This document shows, piece after piece, positions 8,122 to 17,027 of a stretch of DNA of 64,000 nt. The DNA is from an uncultured Peptococcaceae bacterium (GTDB taxonomy: Bacteria > Bacillota > Peptococcia > Peptococcales > Peptococcaceae). Within the stretch, counting starts at the first letter, position 1. Each line of letters begins with the position of its first letter. A model generated the notes under the pieces. It worked only from the letters and a program-made list of their open reading frames with translations, was not told where the DNA came from and made no database searches. The translations under genes were made by a program, and so were the position numbers. Location: positions 1 to 64,000 of the forward strand of contig CAJUDO010000005.1 of the NCBI GenBank assembly GCA_910585405.1, written 5' to 3'.

Positions 8122-8526
8122 CTATTTGCCTGTCACCATCTTCACAATCTCGGCCAGTATGATGCCCAACGCCACCATAATAAACACCATACCCATGGTA
8201 TTTCTGCTTCTCTGTTTCTTTTCCGTTTCCTCATAACGAGAAGCATAGAGCACCACCACGCCGCAAAGACCCATCAGCCCATAGCAGCCAATCTGAATCC
8301 AGCTATAAATGGCCTGCCCATAGGTAGAACTGGACGCAAAGCTGATAACCACCGCCAACACTGCAAATACCAATGCCACAGCATAAAACTTCTGCCGTTT
8401 CGCCTTCAGTTCCCTGCTGCGCTGCTCTGCCGCCGCCTTTTTTTCTTTCTTTGTCGGTTTTCGCTCTACCGGTTTTTTCTCTGTCGTTGTCTCGTTCACT
8501 GGTTTATTTTGTTTTTTCTTCGCCAT
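8122..8526 (-). CDS. Hypothetical membrane protein with Lys-rich N-terminus
   Basis: Protein of 134 residues, no family recognised. Residues 1-46 are very rich in Lys, Glu and Gln. Three hydrophobic segments follow (about 47-65, 70-95 and 110-130). GGGAGG sits six bases before the ATG. Only 14 bases separate it from the upstream transglutaminase-like gene, so the two are probably co-transcribed. The charged N-terminus may bind RNA, ribosomes or lipid head groups, but nothing in the sequence settles this. Confidence 0.65.
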   Translation of the reverse strand: MAKKKQNKPVNETTTEKKPVERKPTKKEKKAAAEQRSRELKAKRQKFYAVALVFAVLAVVISFASSSTYGQAIYSWIQIGCYGLMGLCGVVVLYASRYEETEKKQRSRNTMGMVFIMVALGIILAEIVKMVTGK

Positions 8527-8540
8527 GTAGTTCCTCCCGC

Positions 8541-9146
8541 TTACAGCCGTTCTGGCAATTTATTTTTCAACACTTCTGCGCAATCCTCATTTTCCTCGAG
8601 CACCTTGGTCGTAGCCAATGGAGGTTCGGCATAAATGGTGGGATAATCCACCTCGTCCAGTTCTGGCCGCACGGCAAACACCAACTGCTCCCGATCCGGC
8701 TCCTCCACATAAAATTCCGCTGCCTTGCCAGGCAAATTCCCCCGGGCATCCAGCCGCACCCATTTTTGCAGCTCAGGCAAATATACCGCATTCAACCCGT
8801 GAATAATATGGTCGTTTGCCCTAGCCAGGCGCTGATAGCACATACCTGTCGCAATCCCCTGACTGCGCAATAGAGCCGCCAGGAGCAGCGATTTTACATA
8901 GCAGACGCCTTCGCCCTCTGCCAGCGCTTCCGACGCAGTATGGGTAATCTTGTGGCTGTTGATATCTCCAGAATGGGGAATCTCATCCCGCACAAACAGA
9001 AAGGCTTTTCGGATTTTTTCCAAATCATTGCTGCAATGGGCAAACAGCGCCTCCGCTTTCTGTATAATCAGCGGATTCTGCCAGTCCACGTAATGGCTGG
9101 ACGCCAAATATGCCTGCATCTCACCCTGTTCCAACTGATACTTCAT
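8541..9146 (-). CDS. Transglutaminase-like domain protein
   Basis: Protein of 201 residues with a transglutaminase-like (papain-fold) core. The catalytic Cys is in GEGVCYVKSLLLAALLRSQGI (around residues 90-110), the His in NDHIIHGLNAVY, and the Asp in WVRLDARGN, giving a complete Cys-His-Asp triad. Related bacterial proteins act as proteases or cross-linkers. No signal peptide is visible, so it is probably cytoplasmic. The ATG at 9146 follows GAGGAG by about eight bases and is preferred over an upstream in-frame codon. Confidence 0.8.
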   Translation of the reverse strand: MKYQLEQGEMQAYLASSHYVDWQNPLIIQKAEALFAHCSNDLEKIRKAFLFVRDEIPHSGDINSHKITHTASEALAEGEGVCYVKSLLLAALLRSQGIATGMCYQRLARANDHIIHGLNAVYLPELQKWVRLDARGNLPGKAAEFYVEEPDREQLVFAVRPELDEVDYPTIYAEPPLATTKVLEENEDCAEVLKNKLPERL

Positions 9147-9220
9147 TTTAAAAACTCCTCTCTCACACATTTATATCCAGTATAACGCATTTTCTCCATT
9201 AAGGAAAGAGCTTTCCTCTG

Positions 9221-9249
9221 TTTCAACCCCTTGACAACATGTGTATAAT
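9221..9249 (+). promoter_or_regulatory. Promoter of the flavodoxin-like gene
   Basis: TTTCAA (9221-9226), a 17-base spacer and a perfect TATAAT (9244-9249). A TTGACA at 9231 is only seven bases from the -10, too close to serve it. Confidence 0.5.
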
Positions 9250-9283
9250 AGAGATAAGGATTATATTTTAGGAGGTTTTTCCC

Positions 9284-9817
9284 ATGCGTTATGCAATTCT
9301 TTACGACAGCCACAGCGGCAATACCGCTCATGTCGCCCAAACAATTCGTCATACTCTGCCCGAGGCAGAATGTCTGTGCTTTTATTCCGCCCATGAGGCT
9401 TTGAAAAAGCCTGAAGCATTTGCCCAGGCTGACCTGATCTTTTATGGCTTCTGGGCTGACCGTTTGTCCTGTCCAGAACAGTCCCAGCAGCTTCTGGCTC
9501 AGCTGCCACCGGTAAAGATCGCCCTGTTCGGCACCGCCGGCTTCGGGGAAGGCGACGCCTATTTCCAGAAAATTCTGGACAACGCAGCTCAATATCTGCC
9601 CCAGGGCGCTACCCTTGTAGACAGATTTATGTGCACCGGCAAAATGCCGCTGTCCGTACAGGAGCAATATCTCAAATTGCTGCAGGACCCTGTCATGAAG
9701 GCACAGGCAGAACAAATGCTGAAAAATTATGACATGGTCAAAGGACATCCCGATGCAAAAGATTTGCAGGATGCCGCAGCCTTTGCCCAGGCTGTTTATC
9801 AACAGGCTGCAAACTAA
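9284..9817 (+). CDS. Flavodoxin-fold protein
   Basis: Protein of 177 residues. The first strand and loop, ILYDSHSGNTAHVA, form the FMN-phosphate-binding motif of flavodoxins. FYGFWADRLSCPE and ALFGTAGFGEGDAYF follow, matching loops near the flavin ring. After about residue 120 there is an extra helical C-terminal part, as in flavodoxin-like proteins of anaerobes. It probably shuttles electrons to a reductase; the partner is not adjacent. AGGAGG sits about eight bases before the ATG. It is transcribed alone. Confidence 0.8.
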   Translation: MRYAILYDSHSGNTAHVAQTIRHTLPEAECLCFYSAHEALKKPEAFAQADLIFYGFWADRLSCPEQSQQLLAQLPPVKIALFGTAGFGEGDAYFQKILDNAAQYLPQGATLVDRFMCTGKMPLSVQEQYLKLLQDPVMKAQAEQMLKNYDMVKGHPDAKDLQDAAAFAQAVYQQAAN

Positions 9818-9845
9818 TCAGCAAAACAATACGACTGAATCATCA

Positions 9846-9908
9846 CCAAAAGCGTCCTTGCCGAAGTACATCATGTACCATTCCGGCAGCGGCGCTTTTT
9901 CTTTTTCC
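9846..9908 (+). terminator. Terminator of the flavodoxin-like gene
   Basis: AAAAGCG near 9847 pairs with CGCTTTTT near 9895, with inner pairing of TGCCG with CGGCA and TACAT with ATGTA. The right arm runs into a T tract. Confidence 0.65.
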
Positions 9909-9928
9909 CGTTCACTCATCCGCTGCGC

Positions 9929-10366
9929 CTACAGCTTTTTGCTCATAAAGGCAATTTTCTCCTGCACTGCAAAACCCAGCCGCTGATAAAATCCTGCAGC
10001 GGAAGGGTGATGCAGCGTGTAAAGCACAATAGAGCCTATGCCCCTTGCTTTCAGCCGCCGTTCCAATTCCTGATAAATCATGGTTCCCAAACCTTGCCCG
10101 CGGCGGCTGTTGTCCACACAAAACTCCCGAATCTGAAACTGCACTTCATCGTAAAATTGCTCCTCATCACCTACCACCAGCCCGCAAAGCCCCGCTTCGT
10201 CATAGGCCAGAAGGCCGTAGGCGCTTTCCCGCCGCAGCATCTGCTCCAGCCGTTTGCCAGCAGTAGCTGCCGTCCAGCGGTCGTTCCACGGCGGCGCATT
10301 AAAGGACGCCACATAGAGCTCCGCTACTGACGGAATATCCTCCACCAAAAATTCTCTGTACTGCAT
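9929..10366 (-). CDS. GNAT family N-acetyltransferase
   Basis: Protein of 145 residues forming one complete GNAT domain. The acetyl-CoA pyrophosphate loop is RRGQGLG around residues 88-94. Strand 4 before it is FQIREFCVD and the C-terminal part has HHPSAAGFYQRLGF, a strong family mark. Such enzymes move an acetyl group to an amine; the substrate cannot be predicted. It stands alone between convergent and co-directional genes. Confidence 0.85.
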   Translation of the reverse strand: MQYREFLVEDIPSVAELYVASFNAPPWNDRWTAATAGKRLEQMLRRESAYGLLAYDEAGLCGLVVGDEEQFYDEVQFQIREFCVDNSRRGQGLGTMIYQELERRLKARGIGSIVLYTLHHPSAAGFYQRLGFAVQEKIAFMSKKL

Positions 10367-10460
10367 ACGCGCTCCCTCTCTTCAAACTGTATTCTATTCT
10401 CCTGCTGTCCATACGCACCGTTTTCCTCCGGCAATGCTATCTTCAACCTATCCTGTGATA

Positions 10461-10493
10461 AAAATAGGGCTGTCACATATCCATGACAACCCT
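10461..10493 (-). terminator. Terminator of the aro/yqeY transcript
   Basis: Ten-base arms (10466-10475 and 10484-10493) with one G-U pair and an 8-base loop. On the minus strand they are followed by ATTTTT. It lies just after the yqeY stop and probably ends the long aro operon. Confidence 0.75.
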
Positions 10494-10506
10494 TCTTCAA
10501 AACAAC

Positions 10507-10944
10507 TCAGCTCAGCAATGCATCCACTGCCGCGCCGATGACCTTGCCGTCTGCCTTGCCTTTCAGCTCACCCATCACCGTTTTCATAATCATACCTTTA
10601 TTTTTCACGGTCGTTTCCAATCCTGCCTTGGCAATAATCTCCGCCACGGCAGCCGCCACTTCTTCCGCGCCCATCTGCTTGGGCAGATAGCTCTCCAGAA
10701 TCGCGATTTCAGCCAGGATTTCCGCCGCCTTGTCCTCTCGGCCCTTGGAAAGTTCCAGCGCTTCCCGCTGCTGCTTCAGCTCCTTGGCAATGACATCCAG
10801 ACATTCCTGCTCGGTGCAATCCCGTCCCAGCTCTTTATGCTTATAGGTCAAGCCGGAAAGCAACATCGTGATCACTTTATTTTTTACAGTATCCTTCTCC
10901 TTCAATGCAGCCATCTTATCAGCACGCAAACGTGTTGTATACAT
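10507..10944 (-). CDS. GatB/YqeY domain protein
   Basis: Protein of 145 residues spanning the full YqeY family, related to the tail domain of the GatB subunit of tRNA amidotransferase. Seen: AALKEKDTVKNKVI at the N-terminus, EILAEIAILESYLPKQM in the middle, and MIMKTVMGELKGKADGKVIGAAV near the end. Its cellular role is not known; a link to tRNA has been suggested from the domain. AAGGA lies eight bases before the ATG. It is 66 bases after aroH with no terminator between, so it may be the last gene of the aro operon. Confidence 0.85.
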   Translation of the reverse strand: MYTTRLRADKMAALKEKDTVKNKVITMLLSGLTYKHKELGRDCTEQECLDVIAKELKQQREALELSKGREDKAAEILAEIAILESYLPKQMGAEEVAAAVAEIIAKAGLETTVKNKGMIMKTVMGELKGKADGKVIGAAVDALLS

Positions 10945-11010
10945 CGTTCATCCTTCTTTCTGCGTTTTACATTCTGCTCTTTTCATTCTTCTTTTTGAGC
11001 GCTCGCCTTC

Positions 11011-11373
11011 TCAGTCTCGCTTCAAATCAGGGCGCAGCCGCTCTGCTTCCCCCAGATACACATGCTGCACTGCGGCGGCATGATCCCGTTCCGTCAGAAG
11101 CATCACACGAACACAGGACGGCAGCGATCCCTCCACGTGCATCTCCTGCACACAAAACAACGGTACCTGATCCCAGCCGGGCAGCTCTCGGGCAAACTTG
11201 GCCGGATAAGCAGCATCCAGATCTCTGGTGGCACTGAAGGTCGCACTCACAATCTCCTCCGCCCGCAAATCATTTTCAGCCAGAATCGCCTGCAGCAACT
11301 CCAGCGTGCAGCTGCGAATCATCTCTGCCGTATTGGCTGCCGCTGTATGGGCGCCACGAATCGCTTTCATCAT
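11011..11373 (-). CDS. aroH: Chorismate mutase, AroH type
   Basis: Protein of 120 residues of the monofunctional AroH class (trimeric, Bacillus type). It converts chorismate to prephenate, the step toward Phe and Tyr. Seen: AIRGAHTAAANT at the N-terminus (active-site Arg), SATFSATRDLDAAYPAKFAR in the middle, and VRVMLL toward the end. The ATG overlaps the aroB stop (ATGATGA), so it is coupled to aroB; a second ATG follows directly. It is the last step-specific enzyme of this operon. Confidence 0.9.
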   Translation of the reverse strand: MMKAIRGAHTAAANTAEMIRSCTLELLQAILAENDLRAEEIVSATFSATRDLDAAYPAKFARELPGWDQVPLFCVQEMHVEGSLPSCVRVMLLTERDHAAAVQHVYLGEAERLRPDLKRD

Positions 11374-12488
11374 TTCACCTTCTCCATTTGAAGTTCTTTC
11401 GCCAGCAAGGCGGCAATCTCTGCCTGCGCAATGCCTTTTACTATTTTAACACGGCCCAGCGCTTCAGGCAAGACAAACACCCACTGCCCATCCTGCACTT
11501 TTTTGTCCAGCGCCATGCCGTTCAATATTTCATCCAATGCCAGTCCTTCCTCAATGCTGCCCGGCAAATGGAACTGCGCCAATACTGCGCTGATTTCCCG
11601 TTCCACTGTATCGTCGCACATTCCCCGCTGCGCGCTGTAACGAGCAGCAAGCACCATACCCACTGCCACCGCTTCCCCGTGCAGATAGGTCTGGTAATGT
11701 CCCGCCAGCTCCAGCCCATGCCCGATGGTATGGCCGAAATTCAGCTTGGCCCGCGCGCCGCTCTCCCGCTCATCCAGCGCCACAACCTCTGCTTTCATGC
11801 GGCAACAGGCAGCGATCACCTCGGCAGCCTCTGCCACATCCCGCTGCAAAATGGCCCCGGCGTGCGCCTGCAGATAGCGAAAAAAGTCCCCGTCATAAAT
11901 CACGCCGTACTTGACCACCTCTGCCAGCCCATTCTGCCAATGACGCTGCTCCAGAGTCTGCAGCGCATCCAAATCAATAAGCACCAGCCGCGGCTGATAA
12001 AATGCGCCAATCATATTCTTGCCCAGCGCATGATTCACGGCCACCTTGCCGCCTACGCTGCTGTCCACCTGCGCCAACAGCGACGTGGGAATCTGGAAAA
12101 AGGCGACGCCCCGCTGATAGATGCTGGCCACAAAGCCTGCCAGATCTCCTACCACACCGCCGCCTAGGGCGATGACACTGCTGTCGCGATGAAACTTCTG
12201 CTCCAGCAGCACTGTAAGAATCCGTTCCGCCTCCTGCCAGCTCTTGCTGTGCTCTCCGGCAGGAATGGTAATCATCGTCACCTGAAACCCCTGCTGCTCC
12301 AGACTTTCCTGTACCACAGCACCGTAGAGCGGTCCCACATTGCTGTCTGTGATCACCGCGCACTGGCGGCCCTTTACCAGCGGGGCAATCCGCGCTCCGC
12401 ACTGGGCCAGGAGTCCTGTTCCAATGGAAATGGCATAACTGCGGCTTCCCAGCTCTACCTGTACTTCCTTCAATATGTTCATCGTCAT
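11370..12488 (-). CDS. aroB: 3-dehydroquinate synthase
   Basis: Protein of 372 residues, the usual length. It turns DAHP into 3-dehydroquinate using NAD and a divalent metal. Seen: the nucleotide loop GGGVVGDLAGFVASIYQRG near residue 105-123, SSVGGKVAVNH, and the metal-binding His residues in NFGHTIGHGLE and the later HGEAVAVGM. The start at 12488 overlaps the aroK stop by four bases (ATGA); a second ATG follows two codons later. The open frame runs further upstream, but that is aroK read in another frame. Confidence 0.95.
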   Translation of the reverse strand: MTMNILKEVQVELGSRSYAISIGTGLLAQCGARIAPLVKGRQCAVITDSNVGPLYGAVVQESLEQQGFQVTMITIPAGEHSKSWQEAERILTVLLEQKFHRDSSVIALGGGVVGDLAGFVASIYQRGVAFFQIPTSLLAQVDSSVGGKVAVNHALGKNMIGAFYQPRLVLIDLDALQTLEQRHWQNGLAEVVKYGVIYDGDFFRYLQAHAGAILQRDVAEAAEVIAACCRMKAEVVALDERESGARAKLNFGHTIGHGLELAGHYQTYLHGEAVAVGMVLAARYSAQRGMCDDTVEREISAVLAQFHLPGSIEEGLALDEILNGMALDKKVQDGQWVFVLPEALGRVKIVKGIAQAEIAALLAKELQMEKVK

Positions 12489-13015
12489 GCACCTGCCTGT
12501 TCCTTCAGCCATAAAAGCACCTGCTCCGTCAGCTCCTCGATGGAAGCATGAGACGTATCCAACACCAAATCCGCTTCCTGATAGCAGGCGCTGCGCTCCG
12601 CCAATACCTGCTCTATCCGCTCCAACTTGCTCTGTCCCGGCTCCCGCCGTTCCAGCACAGGACGCACCGTCTTGTCCTGCTCCACCCGACGCAAAATCAC
12701 CTCGGGCTGCGCCGTCAGACAAACCACCAGACAATGTTCCCGCATCACTGCTCTATTGACCTCCTGCAATACCGCGCCGCCTCCAGGCGACAAAATCAAA
12801 TCAGGCTGGGCAACATAGCGACACAGCGTCTCATGCTCAATGCGGCGAAAATAGTCCTCGCCATAACGGGCAAACAGCTCTCCGATTTCCATGCCCTGTT
12901 CCCTGACAATCACATCATCCAAATCCACCAGAGGCCGCGCCAGCCTTTCGGCCAACGCCTTGCCCAGCGTGGTTTTGCCAGTCCCCATAAATCCTATCAA
13001 AACCAGACTTTTCAT
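12485..13015 (-). CDS. aroK: Shikimate kinase
   Basis: Protein of 176 residues. It phosphorylates shikimate with ATP. The P-loop is GFMGTGKTT at residues 8-16. VDLDDVI (Asp binding shikimate), YFRRIE (Arg) and LSPGGGAV match substrate-binding motifs, and the lid region contains the usual RP-rich stretch (KTVRPVLERR). It overlaps both aroC and aroB by four bases, so the three are translationally coupled. Confidence 0.95.
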   Translation of the reverse strand: MKSLVLIGFMGTGKTTLGKALAERLARPLVDLDDVIVREQGMEIGELFARYGEDYFRRIEHETLCRYVAQPDLILSPGGGAVLQEVNRAVMREHCLVVCLTAQPEVILRRVEQDKTVRPVLERREPGQSKLERIEQVLAERSACYQEADLVLDTSHASIEELTEQVLLWLKEQAGA

Positions 13016-14169
13016 TGCATAACCGCCTTCACCGCATCCAGATAGCCCTGATAGTTGCGCGCTACCTCTGCCAGCGTATCGCCGCCGAACTTTTCCAGAA
13101 AACTTTCCAGCACGGTCCAGGCCACCGCATTCTGCATCACAATGGCTGCCGCCGGTACCGCACAGGCATCAGACCGCTCCACCGAAGCCAATCCCGCCTC
13201 GTGGGTGAGAAAGTCCGCGCTGTGCAACGGCTGATACAAGGTGGGAATGGGCTTCATCGCTCCGCGCACCACCACCGGCTCACCGTTGGTCATGCTGCCT
13301 TCCAGACCGCCGCAGCGGTTGGTCTTGTGATAAAAGCCTCTGCCCGCCTCATAAAAAATCTCATCATGGGCCTGAGAGCCAGGTACCTGAGCAGCGCCGA
13401 AGCCTAAACCAATCTCCACGCCCTTAAAGGCCTGAATACTCATCACCGCCTGCGCCAGACGGCCATCCAGCTTGCGGTCATAGTGCACATAGCTGCCGAT
13501 ACCCAGCGGCAGGCCCTGCACCACAACCTCCACCACGCCGCCCAGCGTGTCGCCCTGCGCCTTAGCCTCATCAATGCGCCGCACCATGGCTTCACTGGCA
13601 GTGCTGTCGGTACAGTACACCGCTGTATCATACAGGGCGTCGCCCAGTTTTGCATAGTCAGGCTGGGCAGCAATCTCGCCGATACGCACCACATGGCTCC
13701 AGAGGGTCACGCCAAACTGACGCAGCACATTCTGCGCCAATGCGCCTACCGCTACTCGAATGGCCGTTTCCCGCGCGCTGGCCCGCTCCAGAATATTGCG
13801 CAAATCCTGCTGTCCGTATTTGATGCCGCCGGTCAAATCGGCGTGTCCCGGCCGGGGCAGCGTCACAACCCGCTCTTCCACCGCAGCGCCCGCTTCCGCC
13901 GACATAATCCGCTCCCAGTTGGCCCAGTCCCGATTGGAAATCATCAGGGTAACAGGCGAACCCAGCGTTTTGCCGTCCCGCACGCCGGTCAAAATCTCTA
14001 CCCTGTCCTTCTCAATTTTCATTCTACCGCCTCTGCCATGGCCGCCCTGCCGTCTGGCCAGCTGTGTATTGATCAACTCCAGATCCACGGGAATTCCCGC
14101 AGGCAGCCCTTCCACAATGGCTACCAGCCCTTTCCCGTGAGATTCTCCTGCTTCCAGATAACGAATCAC
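13012..14169 (-). CDS. aroC: Chorismate synthase
   Basis: Protein of 385 residues. It makes chorismate from EPSP and needs reduced FMN. Seen: RYLEAGESHGKGL at the N-terminus, a GRGGRMKIE stretch, a RPGHADLTG motif, RASARETA near residue 130, and a GGLEGSMTNGEP stretch. No ATG fits. GTG at 14169 is chosen since GGGGAAG lies eight bases upstream and the family starts right before this Arg-Tyr; GTG at 14178 is the alternative. The reduced flavin supply may come from other reductases, since none is in the operon. Confidence 0.93.
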   Translation of the reverse strand: MIRYLEAGESHGKGLVAIVEGLPAGIPVDLELINTQLARRQGGHGRGGRMKIEKDRVEILTGVRDGKTLGSPVTLMISNRDWANWERIMSAEAGAAVEERVVTLPRPGHADLTGGIKYGQQDLRNILERASARETAIRVAVGALAQNVLRQFGVTLWSHVVRIGEIAAQPDYAKLGDALYDTAVYCTDSTASEAMVRRIDEAKAQGDTLGGVVEVVVQGLPLGIGSYVHYDRKLDGRLAQAVMSIQAFKGVEIGLGFGAAQVPGSQAHDEIFYEAGRGFYHKTNRCGGLEGSMTNGEPVVVRGAMKPIPTLYQPLHSADFLTHEAGLASVERSDACAVPAAAIVMQNAVAWTVLESFLEKFGGDTLAEVARNYQGYLDAVKAVMQ

Positions 14170-14233
14170 ACCTATCACTTCCCCAAACCAAATTCTCTAT
14201 CTCAAACAATCCTGTATCGTCCATTTCACGCTT

Positions 14234-15103
14234 CTATTGCGCCGCGCCCGACAGCTGGGCAATCATCCGCTGCCGAACCGGTTCTGGATCCACTGCCTTG
14301 CCGGTCCAAGCCTCAAAAGCCAGCGCGCCCTGATACAACAGCATACCCAATCCGGACGCTGTCTTTGCGCCATGCTCCTTCGCCGTGCGGAGCAGCCTGG
14401 TCTCCAGCGGATTGTACACCAGATCCACCACCAGATGCTCCGCATCCAATAGCTCGGCGCGCAAAGGAATCATCCGCTCCACATGGGGAGACATCCCCAG
14501 CGAGGTTGTGTTGACAATGGTATGATACTGTGTGTAAAGCGCTTCCTTCTGCAGCTGCTCCAGCGGAACTGCCGTCGCCTTCACATTACCGAGACTTTCA
14601 ATCTGCTCTGCCAGAGCGGCGGCATGCTCTGCACTGCGATTGGCAATGCAGATCTCCGCAGCTCCCTGCAGGGCCATGGCTACCGACACGCCCCTGGCTG
14701 CACCGCCAGCACCCACCACAAGGATTTTCCTGCCCTCAGGTCGCCAGTCATGCTCCCTGGCCAGCGCGGCCAGCAAGCCGGCGCCGTCGGTATTGTCCCC
14801 GTAATAGCCTTTTTCGGTATAAATCAGCGTATTCACAGCGTTGCAAGCCTGCGCCGCCTTACTCATCCCGCAGAGATAGGGAATCACGGCCTCCTTGTAG
14901 GGGATGGTCACATTAGCGCCCTGCACGCCCAGCGCAAACATGCCCCGCAGCGCGTCGCCCACCTTATCCGGCGCAACTGCAAAGGCCAGATAGACCCCGT
15001 TCACGCCGCACTGCTCCAGAAAAATATTCTGCATAAAGGGAGACAGCGAATGCCCCACAGGATTGCCCAACAAGCCAAATAATTTCGTCTGCGCATTGAT
15101 CAT
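14234..15103 (-). CDS. aroE: Shikimate dehydrogenase
   Basis: Protein of 289 residues. It reduces 3-dehydroshikimate to shikimate with NADPH. Seen: GNPVGHSLSPFMQN at residues 13-26 (substrate binding), NVTIPYK with catalytic Lys70, NTDG at 104-107, and the dinucleotide loop GAGGAARG at 131-138 followed by NRSAEHA, typical of NADP binding. One base separates its ATG from the aroA stop. aroD (3-dehydroquinase) is missing from this cluster and must lie elsewhere. Confidence 0.95.
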   Translation of the reverse strand: MINAQTKLFGLLGNPVGHSLSPFMQNIFLEQCGVNGVYLAFAVAPDKVGDALRGMFALGVQGANVTIPYKEAVIPYLCGMSKAAQACNAVNTLIYTEKGYYGDNTDGAGLLAALAREHDWRPEGRKILVVGAGGAARGVSVAMALQGAAEICIANRSAEHAAALAEQIESLGNVKATAVPLEQLQKEALYTQYHTIVNTTSLGMSPHVERMIPLRAELLDAEHLVVDLVYNPLETRLLRTAKEHGAKTASGLGMLLYQGALAFEAWTGKAVDPEPVRQRMIAQLSGAAQ

Positions 15104-15104
15104 C

Positions 15105-16394
15105 TCACTTCACCTCTAACCCCTGCATATCACTCCAGAAGGACGGCCAGGACACTGACACAGCCTCAAAGCCGTCAATGTCAGCGGCGCCCTCCGCCGC
15201 CAGAGCGGCAATGGTCATACTCATAGCGATACGATGGTCGCCAAAGCTGTCACACACTGCGCCCGCAGCCAATGGTTTGCCGCCCACGATGCGCAAACCG
15301 TCCTCCAGCACCGTAATGTCACAGCCAAAAGCCCGCAGCCCCTGCGCGATGGTTTCCAGGCGATTGCTCTCCTTCACCTTCAGCTCCTGGGCGTCGTGAA
15401 TCTCCGTCACCCCGTCGGCACAGGCAGCCGCCACCGCAAGCACCGGAATTTCATCCACCAGACGGGGAATGAGATCCCCGGCAATGGTCGTGCCGTGCAG
15501 CTTGGCACTGCGCACCACAATATCGCCCATCAGCTCGCCGCCGCTTTCCCGCTGATTGCCTATGGTCAAATCCGCGCCCATATCCAGCAGCACGTCGAGA
15601 ATGCCGGTGCGGGTCGGATTGAGCCCCACATTTTTCAACTCAATCTCACTGCCGGCAATCACGCTGCCAGCCACCAGAAGATACGCCGCCGAAGAAATAT
15701 CTCCCGGCACTTCAATTCGCTGTCCCAGCAGTCTGGGATGACCCTTCACGCGGGCCCGATTGCCTGCGCATTCCACCTCTGCGCCGAAAGAGCGCAGCAT
15801 GAGCTCTGTGTGATTGCGGGAGAGACTGGGCTCCACGACCTCCGTCCAGCCGTCCGCATAAAGTCCTGCCAACAGCACCGCCGATTTCACCTGGGCGCTG
15901 GCTACCGGAGACTGATAGCAGATAGCCTGCAGCCTGGTCCCCTCAATGGCCAGAGGCGCCAGCGTGTTGCCCTGCCGCCCGATGATGCGCGCGCCCATCT
16001 GCGAAAGGGGCCTGATCACTCTGCCCATAGGCCGCTTGCGAATGGATGCATCACCGGTCAGCACCGTGTTGAAGGCCTGTCCGGCCAAAATGCCTGAAAT
16101 CAGGCGAATGGTCGTCCCCGAGTTGCCCACATCGATATAGTTTTCCGGCTCCTCGAGCCCATGCAGACCTTTGCCGTGCACAACAATTTTTTCCTCCGTC
16201 ACATCGATGGCAATCCCCATACTGCGAAATGCGCCCACAGTACTCAAGCAGTCGTCGCCATACAAAAAGCCCGTAATCTCCGTGTCTCCTTCCGCCAAGG
16301 AGCCGAACATGATAGAGCGATGGGAAATGGATTTATCACCGGGGATGGTCAAAGTTCCCCGCAGTCCCTTACTGGGCATAATCTGTTGTCTCAT
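15105..16394 (-). CDS. aroA: 3-phosphoshikimate 1-carboxyvinyltransferase (EPSP synthase)
   Basis: Protein of 429 residues, first gene of the aro operon. It joins shikimate 3-phosphate and phosphoenolpyruvate. Seen: TIPGDKSISHRSIM with the active-site Lys and Arg, GNSGTTIRLISG, RPMGRVI, DEIPVLAVAA and KVKESNR. The GNSGT variant is found in class II bacterial enzymes. AGGAGG sits six bases before the ATG at 16394, so the longer upstream frame is rejected. A strong promoter lies 125 bases upstream. Confidence 0.95.
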   Translation of the reverse strand: MRQQIMPSKGLRGTLTIPGDKSISHRSIMFGSLAEGDTEITGFLYGDDCLSTVGAFRSMGIAIDVTEEKIVVHGKGLHGLEEPENYIDVGNSGTTIRLISGILAGQAFNTVLTGDASIRKRPMGRVIRPLSQMGARIIGRQGNTLAPLAIEGTRLQAICYQSPVASAQVKSAVLLAGLYADGWTEVVEPSLSRNHTELMLRSFGAEVECAGNRARVKGHPRLLGQRIEVPGDISSAAYLLVAGSVIAGSEIELKNVGLNPTRTGILDVLLDMGADLTIGNQRESGGELMGDIVVRSAKLHGTTIAGDLIPRLVDEIPVLAVAAACADGVTEIHDAQELKVKESNRLETIAQGLRAFGCDITVLEDGLRIVGGKPLAAGAVCDSFGDHRIAMSMTIAALAAEGAADIDGFEAVSVSWPSFWSDMQGLEVK

Positions 16395-16518
16395 AAGCAG
16401 CCTCCTGTCAATCAATACCTCGTCCTCTAAAAATCGCACAATCATCTGTGTTTCCTGCAAGATTTTTCTGAAAATTCTCAACCATGCCAGCCACGCAAAT
16501 CTCTTGTTTATTGGGCAT

Positions 16519-16547
16519 ATTATACCACAAAATCCTTAAAATGTCAA
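16519..16547 (-). promoter_or_regulatory. Main promoter of the aro operon
   Basis: On the minus strand a perfect TTGACA (16542-16547), a 17-base spacer and a perfect TATAAT (16519-16524). The leader to aroA is about 120 bases; no terminator-like hairpin was seen in it. Confidence 0.8.
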
Positions 16548-16717
16548 TTGCGTTCTCCCCTGGCAGGTGCGCCGTTCTGCGTCGTCCCGCACCATCACCA
16601 TGACCAACGCAAATATCCACAGCCTATTACTGAGGAACTGAGTAGTACTGTGGTGGTGGTGAGAAGAAGAAGATCTTCACCACCACACACATACACATAT
16701 TATATATATTTATATAA

Positions 16718-16770
16718 CATCTTCATTTACATCTTCATCTACATCTTCATCTACATATACATCTACATCA
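16718..16770. repeat. Tandem hexamers ACATCT / TCATCT
   Basis: Nine consecutive hexamers of the form A/T-C-A-T-C/T/A-T/A, alternating to give a 12-base period. On the minus strand they read as spaced GAT trinucleotides, reminiscent of DnaA-trio elements beside DnaA boxes. That likeness is inference. Confidence 0.6.
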
Positions 16771-16984
16771 GGTTTTGATTTGTGAAACCATTGGTTTTTG
16801 ATTGCGGAACCAGTGGTTTCTATTTGTATACCCTTTAATTTTTATTTGTGTACCCTTTTGATTTTTATTTGCCTATCCATCGTTTTCCACTTTCTAACCA
16901 TTGGTTTTTACTTACCTAACCATAGGTTTCTATTTGAAAAACCATTGGTTATCACTTTGCAAACCGTCAGTTACAGGCAATATT
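16765..16984. repeat. Ten degenerate 22-bp tandem repeats (iterons)
   Basis: Units start near 16765, 16787, 16809, 16830, 16852, 16876, 16897, 16919, 16941 and 16963. The common core is ACCATTGGTTT followed by CTATTTG. Spacing is 21-24 and mostly 22 bases, about two helical turns, so bound proteins would face the same side of the DNA. Confidence 0.75.
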
Positions 16985-17027
16985 GCCAGTGAATTCCCCT
17001 GTTTCTGCAAGCGCATTCTTCCCTCTC

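Noticed and set aside
9231..9249. TTGACA/TATAAT pair before the flavodoxin-like gene as a promoter
   Set aside because: The boxes are only seven bases apart; TTTCAA at 9221 has the right spacing instead.
13483..14514. Long + strand frames opposite aroC, aroE and aroA
   Set aside because: They are shadows caused by GC-rich codon usage. The minus-strand genes carry all catalytic motifs and couple by ATGA overlaps.
16395..16511. Possible leader peptide or riboswitch in the aroA leader
   Set aside because: No T-box, no run of aromatic codons and no terminator hairpin were found in the ~120-base leader; the ATG nearest the start lies too close to the transcription start.
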